From RPQJ01 sp963846315 (GTDB lineage: Bacteria; Pseudomonadota; Gammaproteobacteria; Steroidobacterales; Steroidobacteraceae): a stretch of DNA of 64,000 nucleotides. Every line of letters begins with the position of its first letter. Positions within the stretch are counted from its first letter, which is position 1. The position numbers and the translations under genes were made by a program. Location: positions 529,809-593,808 of the forward strand of contig CAWJVM010000008.1 of NCBI GenBank assembly GCA_963846315.1, read 5' to 3'. Positions 8,670 through 17,243 of this stretch are shown in pieces. The notes under the pieces were generated by a model. The model was given only the letters and a program-made list of their open reading frames with translations, did no database searches and was not told the origin of the DNA.

Positions 8670-9173
8670 ATGACGGCCCCCACCGATGTCGACCTGCAGC
8701 AGCTGGCCAGGGCGGTGGGCGACTGTTTGCTGGCACGGGCCGAGACCCTCGCCACGGCCGAGTCCTGCACCGGCGGCTGGATCGCCAAGGCATGCACGGA
8801 CGTGCCCGGCAGTTCGCGCTGGTTTCAAGGCGGGGTGATCGCGTATTCAAACGCCCTGAAGATCGCCCTCCTGGACGTGCCGGACGGCCTGCTGGCACTG
8901 CACGGTGCCGTCAGCGAGCCCGTCGTGAGGGCGATGGCCGCGGGGGTCCTTGCTCGCACCAGCAGCACCGTCGCGGTCGCCGTGAGCGGCGTGGCAGGCC
9001 CCGACGGCGGCACGTTCGAGAAGCCGGTGGGAACGGTCTGGCTGGCGTGGAGTTGGCGTGGCTCGGACGGTACCGTTCGAACGGAAACTCGTCGCGAGCT
9101 GTTCCCAGGCGACCGTGATGGGGTGCGGCGTTGGACAGTCAGGCTTGCGTTGGAGCGGCTGCTCGTCGCATGA
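8670..9173 (+). CDS. pncC: Nicotinamide-nucleotide amidohydrolase (CinA C-terminal domain protein)
   Basis: 167 residues, the length of stand-alone PncC proteins. It deamidates NMN to NaMN, recycling the NMN left by NAD-dependent DNA ligase. Diagnostic motifs are TAESCTGG at residues 29-36 (catalytic Ser32), SRWFQGGVIAYSNALK, and SGVAGPDGGTFEKPVGTVW. It is followed directly by thpR: the pncC stop overlaps the next start as ATGA, so translation is probably coupled. A recA gene close downstream of cinA/pncC is a common gammaproteobacterial arrangement. Confidence 0.95.
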   Translation: MTAPTDVDLQQLARAVGDCLLARAETLATAESCTGGWIAKACTDVPGSSRWFQGGVIAYSNALKIALLDVPDGLLALHGAVSEPVVRAMAAGVLARTSSTVAVAVSGVAGPDGGTFEKPVGTVWLAWSWRGSDGTVRTETRRELFPGDRDGVRRWTVRLALERLLVA

Positions 9174-9700
9174 GTGACCGCCTCTTTTTCGCGCTGTGGC
9201 CGGACGCTGACCTGCGTCAGGAGCTGGTTGCCCGTATCGCGGCACTTACCGGCACGATCGACGGCAGGGCGCAGCGTCCCGACCAGTGGCACGTCACGCT
9301 GGAATTCATGGGTCAGGTTCCGCGCGAGCGTCAGCCATCGCTGCGAGCCGCCGCCAGGCGAGTGCGCCCGTCGACGCTCACACTCGAGTTCGATCAGGTC
9401 GAGCACTGGCGCAAGCCGCAAGTCGTGTGCCTCGTGGCGAGTCGATTACCCGCCGTGCTCGTGACACTCATTACGCAGTTACGCGCAGCGCTCACGGAGG
9501 AAGGGTTCGCAACCGAAGCCCGGCCATTTCGCCCGCACGTGACGCTCGCGCGCAAGGTGCGATCGGCGGCGGATTCGCGGCTAGCGCCACCGTTCGTCTG
9601 GCGGGCCGACGGCTTTGCGCTCGTGCGCTCCGTGACCGATCCGGCGGGCTCACGCTATGAGCCTCTGGACTGGTGGAATCACGCGGTCGAAGGCGGCTGA
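9170..9700 (+). CDS. thpR: RNA 2',3'-cyclic phosphodiesterase (2H family, LigT-like)
   Basis: 176 residues from ATG 9170, which overlaps the pncC stop (ATGA); the longer frame from 9131 was rejected. The two 2H-phosphoesterase signatures are present: HVTL at residues 41-44 and HVTLAR at 123-128. The begin DRLFFALWPD is typical of the family. The enzyme hydrolyses 2',3'-cyclic phosphodiester ends of RNA to a 2'-phosphomonoester; its physiological role is poorly known. It sits between pncC and recA and may be cotranscribed with pncC. Confidence 0.93.
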   Translation: MSDRLFFALWPDADLRQELVARIAALTGTIDGRAQRPDQWHVTLEFMGQVPRERQPSLRAAARRVRPSTLTLEFDQVEHWRKPQVVCLVASRLPAVLVTLITQLRAALTEEGFATEARPFRPHVTLARKVRSAADSRLAPPFVWRADGFALVRSVTDPAGSRYEPLDWWNHAVEGG

Positions 9701-9746
9701 GAAACCGGTGATTCCGGGCAATTTTTCGGACCGCCCGCGGGCAGGG

Positions 9747-9762
9747 CTGTGGAATAATGCAG
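9747..9762 (+). promoter_or_regulatory. Putative LexA (SOS) box upstream of recA
   Basis: CTGTGGAATAATGCAG, 57 bases before the recA start, matches the gammaproteobacterial LexA consensus CTGT-N8-ACAG with one mismatch, and the spacer is AT-rich. It predicts DNA-damage induction of recA-recX(-alaS). Not tested; position and context make it likely. Confidence 0.7.
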
Positions 9763-9785
9763 CCATCCCGCAGATCTCTTTTTAC

Positions 9786-9805
9786 GAGCCGGGCCCGCCC
9801 GGCTC
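9786..9805 (+). other. GC-rich hairpin in the recA leader
   Basis: Eight-base perfect stem (9786-9793 with 9798-9805, loop of four) just ahead of the recA start. No T tract follows on the plus strand, so it is not an intrinsic terminator for the upstream gene; it would be part of the recA 5' leader. Confidence 0.35.
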
Positions 9806-9818
9806 CCACGCCTAACTC

Positions 9819-10839
<1,021 letters not shown>

Positions 10840-10859
<20 letters not shown>

Positions 10860-11337
10860 GCCCGGGGCGGCGGCAGAAGCGGACGAGCACACCGTCCGCG
10901 TCGCCGCGTATGCCCTGCTGGCCGGTCGCGATTTCAGCCGCCACGAACTGACCGAGCGCCTGCTCCGCAAGGGGTATGGCGCTGCGGTCGTCGAGGCGGC
11001 CGTGGCGGCGGTCGTGCAGGAGGGTTTCCTGCGCGAAGAACGCTTCGCCGAGCAGTTCGTCACCCAGCGCGCGGGGCGTGGCCAAGGTCCGCTGCGCGTT
11101 CGCATGGGGCTGCGGGACAAGGGCGTCGAGTCCGAAACGATCGACCAGGCGCTCGACACGACCGAGACGGACTGGGTCCAGGCAGCTCGCGAAGCTCGCC
11201 GCCGCAAGTTCGGATTGTCGCCTCCAGCCGACTACCGTGAACGTGCAAAACAGGCACGCTTCCTCCAATATCGCGGGTTTTCTTCGGACCAGATCCGGGC
11301 CGCCCTCGGCCCCGGGGACGACGACCCAGACTTATGA
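10840..11337 (+). CDS. recX: Regulatory protein RecX
   Basis: 165 residues from a GTG at 10840, which overlaps the end of recA by 20 bases. The open frame extends further upstream within recA, but only this start yields a normal-length RecX (VRRRKPEPGAAAEADEHTVRVAAYALLAGRD). RecX binds RecA filaments and limits their activity. Family features are the tandem three-helix repeats, for example YALLAGRDFSRHELTERLLRKG and the closing ARFLQYRGFSSDQIRAAL. The stop overlaps the alaS start as ATGA, so recA-recX-alaS look translationally coupled. Confidence 0.93.
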
Positions 11338-13973
11338 CAAGCACGCCTCCGGCCCCGGCCACGTTCATGACCAGTGCGCAGCTGCGCGCGGCGTTTCTCG
11401 ACTTCTTCAAGGACCGCGGCCACGCCGTCGTGCCGTCCAGCTCGCTCGTCCCGGGCAACGACCCGACGCTGCTCTTCACCAATGCGGGCATGGTCCAGTT
11501 CAAGGACCTGTTCCTCGGCAAGGAAAAGCGCAGCTACGTGCGCGCCGCCACATCGCAGCGCTGCGTGCGCGCCGGTGGCAAGCACAACGACCTCGAGAAC
11601 GTCGGCTACACGTCGCGCCACCATACGTTCTTCGAGATGCTGGGCAACTTCAGCTTCGGCGACTACTTCAAGCAGGACGCGATCCGCTTCGCCTGGGACT
11701 TCATCACCGGCACCCTCGGCATTCCGCCATCGAAGCTCTGGGTCACCGTGTTCGAGGACGACGACGGCGCCGCGGAAATCTGGCTGAAGGAAATCGGCGT
11801 CGACCCGTCGCGCCTGACGCGCATGGGCGCCAAGTCGAATTTCTGGGCGATGGGTGACACCGGTCCGTGCGGCCCGTGCACCGAGATCTTCTACGACCAC
11901 GGCCCCGAAGTGGCCGGTGGACCGCCGGGCTCGCCCGACGAAGACGGCGACCGCTACGTCGAAATCTGGAACCTCGTGTTCATGCAGTTCGACCGCTCGG
12001 CCGACGGCACGCTGACGCCGCTGCCGAAGCCGTCCGTGGATACGGGCATGGGTCTCGAGCGAGTCGCGGCCGTGATGCAAGGCGTTCACAGCAATTACGA
12101 GATCGACCTGTTCCGCAATCTGATCGCCGCAGCGGCCAAGGCCACGGTGACCAGCGATCTCGCCTCGAACTCGCTGCGCGTGATCGCGGACCACGTGCGC
12201 GCCACGGCGTTCCTGATCGTCGACGGCGTACAGCCATCGAACGAAGGCCGCGGTTACGTGCTGCGCCGGATCATGCGTCGTGCGATCCGCCATGGCTTCA
12301 TGCTCGGCCAGCGCCAACCGTTCTTTCACACGCTGGTGCGCACACTCGAGCAGGAGATGGGTGTCGCCTATCCCGAGCTCACTACGCAGCGCGCGCACAT
12401 CGAGAAGGTCATCCTGCAGGAAGAAGAGCGTTTCGCCGAAACGCTGGTGCAGGGCATGACGTTGCTCGACACCGCGATCGGCGCGCTCGGCAGCAAGCAG
12501 GAGATTCCGGGCGAGACGGTGTTCCGTCTCTACGACACCTACGGTTTCCCGGTCGACCTGACGAACGACATTGCGCGCGAGCGCGGCCTCTCGATCGACG
12601 AGCCGGGATTCGAGGCCGCGATGAACGCGCAGCGCGCGATGTCGCGTGCCGCCAGCAAGTTCAACGTCGACCTGCGCGGCGACATGAGCGTCGACAGCCA
12701 GACTTCGTTCGTCGGGTACGACGGTGAAACCGGCCAGGGCCGCGTGGTTGCGATGTTCCGCGGCAAGGACGCGGTCGCCGAACTGAAGGCGGGTGAGGAC
12801 GGCCAGGTGGTCCTCGACGTCACGCCGTTCTATGCCGAAAGCGGCGGCCAGGTCGGCGACACCGGCGAACTCGCGACGTCCACCACGCGCTTTGTCGTGA
12901 CCGACACGCAGAAGCTCGGCAAGGCGCACGTGCACGCGGGCAAGCTCGCCGCCGGCACGCTCAAGTTGGGCGATACGGTGGCCGCGACCGTGGATGGCGT
13001 TCGCCGCGATGCCACTCGCGCCAATCATTCGGCCACGCACCTGCTGCACGCGGCGTTGCGCCAGGTGCTCGGTGCTCACGTTACCCAGAAGGGGTCGCTG
13101 GTCGCACCCGATCGGCTGCGATTCGACTTCTCACACTACTCGGGCGTCACGCCCGACGAGCTGCAGCGGATCGAGGCGATCGTCAACGCCGAGATTCGCC
13201 GCAATGCGGATGCCGAAACCAACGTGATGGATTTCGATTCGGCCGTGGCGGCGGGCGCGATGGCGCTCTTCGGCGAGAAATACGAAGAGCAGGTGCGCGT
13301 GCTGCGGATCGGTGCATTTTCGACGGAACTCTGCGGCGGCACCCACGTGCGGCGCGCCGGCGACATCGGCTTGTTCAAGCTCGTGAGCGAGGGCGGCGTC
13401 GCAGCGGGCGTGCGTCGCATCGAGGCGGTCACGGGGCAAGGTGCATACCAGTACGTGGTCGAGACGGACCAAAAACTGCGCGATGTGGCGGGGCTCGTGC
13501 GCGGCTCGCGCGACGATGTCGACGACAAGGTCAGGCAATTGCTCGAGCGGGCACGACGCATGGAAAAGGAGATCGCGCAGCTCAAGGAAAAGCTCGCGAG
13601 CGGCAGCGGTCGCGACATGGCAGCCGAGGCGCTGACGATCGGTGCGGGCGTGAAACTCGTGGCGGCGACGGTCGAAGGTGCCGACGCTGCTGCGCTGCGC
13701 ACTGCCGTGGATCAGCTTAAAAGCAAGCTCGGCAGCGCGATCATCGTGCTGGGTTCGCCTGCCGGCGATGACAAGGTGACGCTCATCGTCGGTGTCACCA
13801 ACGACCTCACTGGGCGCGTGAAGGCGGGCGACATCGTCAATCACGTGGCGAAGCAGGTCGGTGGCAAGGGCGGTGGTCGCGCAGACCTGGCGCAGGCCGG
13901 TGGCACCCAGCCGGCGAACCTGCCCGCCGCGCTTGACGGGCTTGCGGCATGGCTCGCGCCACAGGTGTCGTGA
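11334..13973 (+). CDS. alaS: Alanine-tRNA ligase
   Basis: 879 residues, full length. It charges tRNA-Ala and clears mischarged Ser/Gly-tRNA-Ala. The class II catalytic core occupies the N-terminal half (TNAGMVQFKDLFLG, RHHTFFEMLGNFSFGDYFK). The editing domain has HSATH near residue 564 and CGGTH near residue 667, the conserved zinc-binding/editing residues. The C-terminal C-Ala domain ends with GGKGGGRADLAQAGG. The start overlaps the recX stop. The gene order recA-recX-alaS-csrA is classical for gammaproteobacteria. Confidence 0.98.
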   Translation: MTSTPPAPATFMTSAQLRAAFLDFFKDRGHAVVPSSSLVPGNDPTLLFTNAGMVQFKDLFLGKEKRSYVRAATSQRCVRAGGKHNDLENVGYTSRHHTFFEMLGNFSFGDYFKQDAIRFAWDFITGTLGIPPSKLWVTVFEDDDGAAEIWLKEIGVDPSRLTRMGAKSNFWAMGDTGPCGPCTEIFYDHGPEVAGGPPGSPDEDGDRYVEIWNLVFMQFDRSADGTLTPLPKPSVDTGMGLERVAAVMQGVHSNYEIDLFRNLIAAAAKATVTSDLASNSLRVIADHVRATAFLIVDGVQPSNEGRGYVLRRIMRRAIRHGFMLGQRQPFFHTLVRTLEQEMGVAYPELTTQRAHIEKVILQEEERFAETLVQGMTLLDTAIGALGSKQEIPGETVFRLYDTYGFPVDLTNDIARERGLSIDEPGFEAAMNAQRAMSRAASKFNVDLRGDMSVDSQTSFVGYDGETGQGRVVAMFRGKDAVAELKAGEDGQVVLDVTPFYAESGGQVGDTGELATSTTRFVVTDTQKLGKAHVHAGKLAAGTLKLGDTVAATVDGVRRDATRANHSATHLLHAALRQVLGAHVTQKGSLVAPDRLRFDFSHYSGVTPDELQRIEAIVNAEIRRNADAETNVMDFDSAVAAGAMALFGEKYEEQVRVLRIGAFSTELCGGTHVRRAGDIGLFKLVSEGGVAAGVRRIEAVTGQGAYQYVVETDQKLRDVAGLVRGSRDDVDDKVRQLLERARRMEKEIAQLKEKLASGSGRDMAAEALTIGAGVKLVAATVEGADAAALRTAVDQLKSKLGSAIIVLGSPAGDDKVTLIVGVTNDLTGRVKAGDIVNHVAKQVGGKGGGRADLAQAGGTQPANLPAALDGLAAWLAPQVS

Positions 13974-14283
13974 CAGCTTGCCGCCGCCACGCGAACGAAA
14001 GAATCCGTTTCGCTTAAGTTAAATAGACCAAACCCATTTGGACGCTTCGGTTGCGAATCCGTACTGACTTTTGTTGACGCGCGCGTTATTGTGCGTCCGC
14101 AGAAATGTCGTGCATATTCATGCGCATATTTACTCTGCGGGGTGGGTTGGGCAGGGATTGCAGTCGTTGTCAGAGGCGGGTGGCTGCGTAGATGCGGAAC
14201 CGTTCCTGGCCAGATGTACACATCGGGATTGAATGGACTCGAGTCCGGCGAAGTACTGAGCCGAGCAGGCTAGGAGAGCTTCA
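13974..14283 (+). promoter_or_regulatory. Intergenic region with the csrA promoter
   Basis: 310 bases between alaS and csrA without a gene. It is clearly more AT-rich than its surroundings around 14100-14130. Candidate promoter elements are weak: TTGTGC at 14089-14094 with CATATT at 14113-14118 (spacing 18), and a better -35-like TTGACG at 14074-14079 without a good -10. A ribosome-binding site AGGAG precedes csrA. No terminator for alaS is evident. Confidence 0.4.
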
Positions 14284-14550
14284 ATGTTGATTCTCACGAG
14301 ACGCGTCGGTGAGACCGTCATGATCGGCAACGACGTGACCGTTACCGTGCTCGGCGTCAAAGGTAACCAGGTGCGCGTCGGCGTCAATGCGCCTCGCGAC
14401 GTGGCTGTCCATCGCGAAGAGATCTTCGAACGCATCAAGCGCGAAGAAGAGGGCGGCAGCAGTGCGACGCCTTCGACGCGCCCGGCCAACGCACGCACGA
14501 ATGGCAATGGCCATGCCGCAAGCGGCATGGACAACGAACCGTACCCCTGA
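14284..14550 (+). CDS. csrA: Carbon storage regulator CsrA, C-terminally extended
   Basis: 88 residues. CsrA is a small dimeric RNA-binding protein that blocks or stabilises mRNAs at GGA motifs. The core (residues 1-60) is canonical: MLILTRRVGETVMIGNDVTV through APRDVAVHREEIFERIK, including the Arg-rich edge used for RNA binding. Most CsrA proteins stop near 60-65 residues; this one carries about 25 extra low-complexity Ser/Thr/Asn/Gly-rich residues. A clear AGGAGAG ribosome site lies just upstream. It is located between alaS and the tRNA-Ser gene, as in many gammaproteobacteria. Confidence 0.96.
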   Translation: MLILTRRVGETVMIGNDVTVTVLGVKGNQVRVGVNAPRDVAVHREEIFERIKREEEGGSSATPSTRPANARTNGNGHAASGMDNEPYP

Positions 14551-14607
14551 CCGGACTCTGGGGTTCGCCCCTGAAGTCAAGCAATCCGCCAATTTCCTGC
14601 CCCAAGC

Positions 14608-14636
14608 TTTACGGGGCGGCTCCGGACGTTTATCCT
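14608..14636 (+). promoter_or_regulatory. Putative promoter of the tRNA-Ser/tRNA-Arg pair
   Basis: TTTACG (14608-14613) and TATCCT (14631-14636) are separated by 17 bases. A GC-rich discriminator follows, and transcription would begin about 13 bases before the tRNA-Ser gene. Each hexamer matches four of six consensus positions. Reasonable for a sigma-70 stable-RNA promoter, but unproven. Confidence 0.45.
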
Positions 14637-14655
14637 TCGCGGCTCTCCTAAAAAC

Positions 14656-14746
14656 GGAGAGATGGCCGAGTGGTCGAAGGCGCGCCCCTGCTAAGGGCGT
14701 AAGGGTCAAAAGCCCTTCGAGGGTTCGAATCCCTCTCTCTCCGCCA
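14656..14746 (+). tRNA. tRNA-Ser(GCU)
   Basis: 91 nucleotides including encoded CCA. The acceptor GGAGAGA pairs with TCTCTCC, followed by G73 and CCA. The long variable arm and the D-loop GGCCGAGTGGTCGAAGGC are typical of class II tRNA-Ser. The anticodon GCT lies at 14690-14692. The T loop GTTCGAATC is intact. It sits 13 bases before the next tRNA. Confidence 0.97.
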
Positions 14747-14759
14747 GGACGTTCATCAC

Positions 14760-14836
14760 GCGCCCGTAGCTCAGTTGGATAGAGCGTCTGGCTACGAACC
14801 AGAAGGTCGGGAGTTCGAATCTCTCCGGGCGCACCA
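14760..14836 (+). tRNA. tRNA-Arg(ACG)
   Basis: 77 nucleotides including encoded CCA. The acceptor GCGCCCG pairs with CGGGCGC, followed by A73 and CCA. The anticodon ACG lies at 14794-14796; its first base is expected to be edited to inosine by TadA. D and T loops (AGCTCAGTTGGATAGAGC, GTTCGAATC) are canonical. It is probably cotranscribed with tRNA-Ser. Confidence 0.97.
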
Positions 14837-14838
14837 GT

Positions 14839-14884
14839 GAAATGGAAAAGGGGTCAGTCGAGAGACTGACCCCTTTTCCATTTC
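14839..14884. repeat. Perfect 21-bp inverted repeat with GAGA tetraloop
   Basis: Arms 14839-14859 and 14864-14884 are exactly complementary over 21 bases, with a four-base GAGA loop. It begins two bases after the tRNA-Arg CCA end. It could serve as a 3' processing or termination hairpin for the tRNA transcript, although no T tract follows the stem. Its core GGGGTCAG resembles sequences found beside REP-associated transposases, so it may instead be a REP-like palindromic element. The symmetry is seen directly; the role is open. Confidence 0.85.
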
Positions 14885-15006
14885 GCCGGTTCGTCCCGTC
14901 GGGACGGCCAAGCCCAGATTTCATCTCTCTCCAGTCCGCCTGCCGGCATGAGTAACCTGTTTTCATTTCACCGTCTGGCTTTCAACCTTTGAGGTCCGCG
15001 GCGTCC

Positions 15007-15660
15007 ATGAAACTCTATGCCCACCCGTTTTCTTCGTACTGCCAGAAAGTGCTGATCGCGCTATACGAGAACGACTCGCCGTTCGAGTGGCGGCTCCTGG
15101 GACCTGGCGCCGAGCACCTGGCGGCCGAGCACGCGGCGCTGTGGCCGTTCCAACGCATGCCGGTGCTGGTGGATGCGGGCCGCACGGTGGTGGAATCGAC
15201 CATCATCATCGAGTATCTCGGCCTGAATCATCCTGGGCCGGTGCGCCTGATCCCCGAGGACCCACGCGCTGCGCTCGAGGTGCGGATGATGGACCGCTTC
15301 TTCGACAACTACGTCATGACACCGATGCAGAAGTTCGTGTTCGACCGCCTGCGCGCCGAGGAAGATCGCGACCCGCAGGGCGTCGCCGAGGCGCGGACGA
15401 CTCTCGACACGGCATATCGCTGGCTGAACGAGGTGATGGCGAGACGGGAATGGGCGGCGGGCGGCGCATTCAGTCTCGCCGATTGCGCTGCTGCACCCGC
15501 GTTGTTTTATGCCGACTGGGCGCACCCGATCGACGAGGCGTTCGCATCCGTTCGCGATTATCGACGGCGGTTGCTCGCCCGGCCGTCCTTCGCGCGAGCG
15601 GTCGAAGAAGCTCGGCAATACCGGCCATTCTTCCCCTTGGGAGCCCCTGACCGGGACTGA
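15007..15660 (+). CDS. Glutathione S-transferase family protein
   Basis: 217 residues from ATG 15007 (MKLYAHPFSSYCQKV). The in-frame ATG at 14989 adds six residues and is less likely. The N-terminal thioredoxin-like domain has SSYCQK at the active-site position and the conserved cis-Pro in QRMPVLVD. The glutathione-binding VVESTIIIEYL follows. The C-terminal helical domain contains GGAFSLADCAAAPALFY, a typical GST N-capping region. Expected to conjugate or reduce with glutathione in the cytoplasm; substrate unknown. It stands alone between the palindrome and the HxlR gene. Confidence 0.9.
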   Translation: MKLYAHPFSSYCQKVLIALYENDSPFEWRLLGPGAEHLAAEHAALWPFQRMPVLVDAGRTVVESTIIIEYLGLNHPGPVRLIPEDPRAALEVRMMDRFFDNYVMTPMQKFVFDRLRAEEDRDPQGVAEARTTLDTAYRWLNEVMARREWAAGGAFSLADCAAAPALFYADWAHPIDEAFASVRDYRRRLLARPSFARAVEEARQYRPFFPLGAPDRD

Positions 15661-15730
15661 CAGCCCGGCAGGCGCGCCGAGCGGAGACCTTCCGCCGCCC
15701 TGATGGTGTCGGCGGCGTGCGCTGACTATA

Positions 15731-16906
15731 GTGGGCCGCAACGCAACCACGCTCGGCGTCGCAGACGTCCACTTGAAGAAGCAGAAGACCGGACCCCGTC
15801 CGCGCGCCACCGCCGCGCCACCCAGGCATCCCCCCTCGCCGGCGGTTCCGCCGCGAGCTGGAACGGAACGTGCGGCGGGTATCGCTGCCCGCGTCGGACC
15901 GGAACGGGCCGGGGTCATCCTGCGTGGCAGCCAGGTGGCAATGGCGTTCGAGGCCCTGGGCGATCGCTGGTCCGCGCTCGTGCTGCGCGAGGTATTCCAG
16001 GGGGCCCGCCGCTTCGAGGAGTTCGTCCTAGCAACTGGTGCGAGCCGCGCCACGCTGACCCAGCGCCTGCGCGCGCTGGTCGACGAGGGCATCCTGCACC
16101 GCCACCCGTACCAGACCCGGCCCGCGCGCTACGAGTATCGATTGACGCGGATGGGCACGGACCTGTACCCGACGGTGCTGATGTACTGGCTTTGGGAGCA
16201 GCACCATGGCGGGGGCTCCGGCCTGCCGCAAGAACTCGTGCACAGGACCTGTGGCAACGCGATGCAACCGCTGCTCATCTGTCGCGCTTGTCGCGAACCG
16301 ATCGACATCGGCAGCATCCGCGTCGAGGTCGTCGCGATGCCCGACGAACACCAGGTGAGCCTGCCGAAGAACTGCCTGCACACGGGCGCAAATTCCTGGC
16401 GCCACGTCGACGGCCAGTCCGTGCAGGCGATCGACGTGATCGGTGATCGCTGGACGGCGCTCGTGCAGGGGGCCGCGTATTACGGCCTGCACCGGTTCGC
16501 GGACATCCAGGCGGCACTGGCGGTGTCCACGAACACGCTCGCCGACCGGCTCCGCCTGCTGGTGCAGGCCGGCGTGTTCTCAAAGTCGCTGTACCAGGAC
16601 AACCCGCCGCGTCATGCCTACGGGCTCACGGCGAAGGGGCGCACCCTCTACCTGCCGGCCTTTACGCTGCACCAGTGGGCCGACCGGTGGCTGCTGCGCG
16701 GACGAGTCGCACCGATCCAGTTGACGCATCGGCCGTGCGGCGCTGTGGTAGAGGGCGTCGTCGTCTGCGATCACTGCCGCGAGGAGTTGCGCCCATCCGC
16801 CGTCGAACCGCGCAGTCCCTCTCCCCGCGTCGCTACTGCGGCGCCTTCTGGTTCATCTCGAAGTAGTCGCGCCACTTTGCGATCTTGCCATCACGGAATT
16901 CCATGA
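15731..16906 (+). CDS. Double HxlR-type winged-helix regulator with two zinc-ribbon-like knuckles
   Basis: 391 residues if it begins at the GTG 15731; the first ATG in the conserved region is at 15938. The first ~65 residues are Pro/Arg/Ala-rich and may not be translated. Two HxlR-type winged-helix domains are visible. The first is MAFEALGDRWSALVLREVF...LTQRLRALVDEGIL; the second is AIDVIGDRWTALVQGAAYYG...LADRLRLLVQAGVF. Each is followed by a short H-x2-C...C-x2-C knuckle (HRTCGNAM...CRACRE and HRPCGAVV...CDHCRE) that could bind zinc. This is an internal duplication and probably a DNA-binding repressor or activator of unknown target. Its last 74 bases overlap the convergent gene at 16833-17204. 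Confidence 0.85.
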   Translation: MGRNATTLGVADVHLKKQKTGPRPRATAAPPRHPPSPAVPPRAGTERAAGIAARVGPERAGVILRGSQVAMAFEALGDRWSALVLREVFQGARRFEEFVLATGASRATLTQRLRALVDEGILHRHPYQTRPARYEYRLTRMGTDLYPTVLMYWLWEQHHGGGSGLPQELVHRTCGNAMQPLLICRACREPIDIGSIRVEVVAMPDEHQVSLPKNCLHTGANSWRHVDGQSVQAIDVIGDRWTALVQGAAYYGLHRFADIQAALAVSTNTLADRLRLLVQAGVFSKSLYQDNPPRHAYGLTAKGRTLYLPAFTLHQWADRWLLRGRVAPIQLTHRPCGAVVEGVVVCDHCREELRPSAVEPRSPSPRVATAAPSGSSRSSRATLRSCHHGIP

Positions 16907-17204
16907 TGCCCATGTACGGGTGCGCGACGCGGTCCCCCGTCCGCTTGTCGGTGTATTCCTCGTAACCCTCGATGAAGAGGCAGTCGTCGCTCTCGGCGAC
17001 ACGGTCGACGCGCCAGACGACGTCCTCGGCGATCGTGCGGTAGAGCGACAGGAACTTCCGTACGCCGGCCTTGCCGTTCACGCCTGGACTGCCGACGTGG
17101 AACTGATACTCGATGTCTTCGGTCAGCAAGTCGAGGAAGCGCTCGTTGTCCTGCGCCTGCGTTGCTTCCATGATGGCCTGCAGCGCCAGTTTCATCGGTG
17201 ACAT
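16833..17204 (-). CDS. NTF2-like (SnoaL / limonene-epoxide-hydrolase-type) protein
   Basis: 123 residues, a single NTF2-like cone. The end GIMEFRDGKIAKWRDYFEMNQ carries the WRDYF motif shared by limonene-1,2-epoxide hydrolases and many SnoaL-like proteins. WRVDRVAESDDCLFIEGYEEY forms the central strands, with a candidate Arg/Asp pair. It could be an epoxide hydrolase or isomerase, but the catalytic Asp-Arg-Asp set cannot be proven by eye. It is followed downstream on the opposite strand by the HxlR regulator and preceded by an acyl-CoA dehydrogenase on the same strand (40 bases), so it may be cotranscribed with a fatty-acid or terpenoid degradation gene. Confidence 0.85.
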   Translation of the reverse strand: MSPMKLALQAIMEATQAQDNERFLDLLTEDIEYQFHVGSPGVNGKAGVRKFLSLYRTIAEDVVWRVDRVAESDDCLFIEGYEEYTDKRTGDRVAHPYMGIMEFRDGKIAKWRDYFEMNQKAPQ

Positions 17205-17243
17205 CGTCGAGTCCTCGCTGTGCGATTGCGGATGGGTGCGTCG

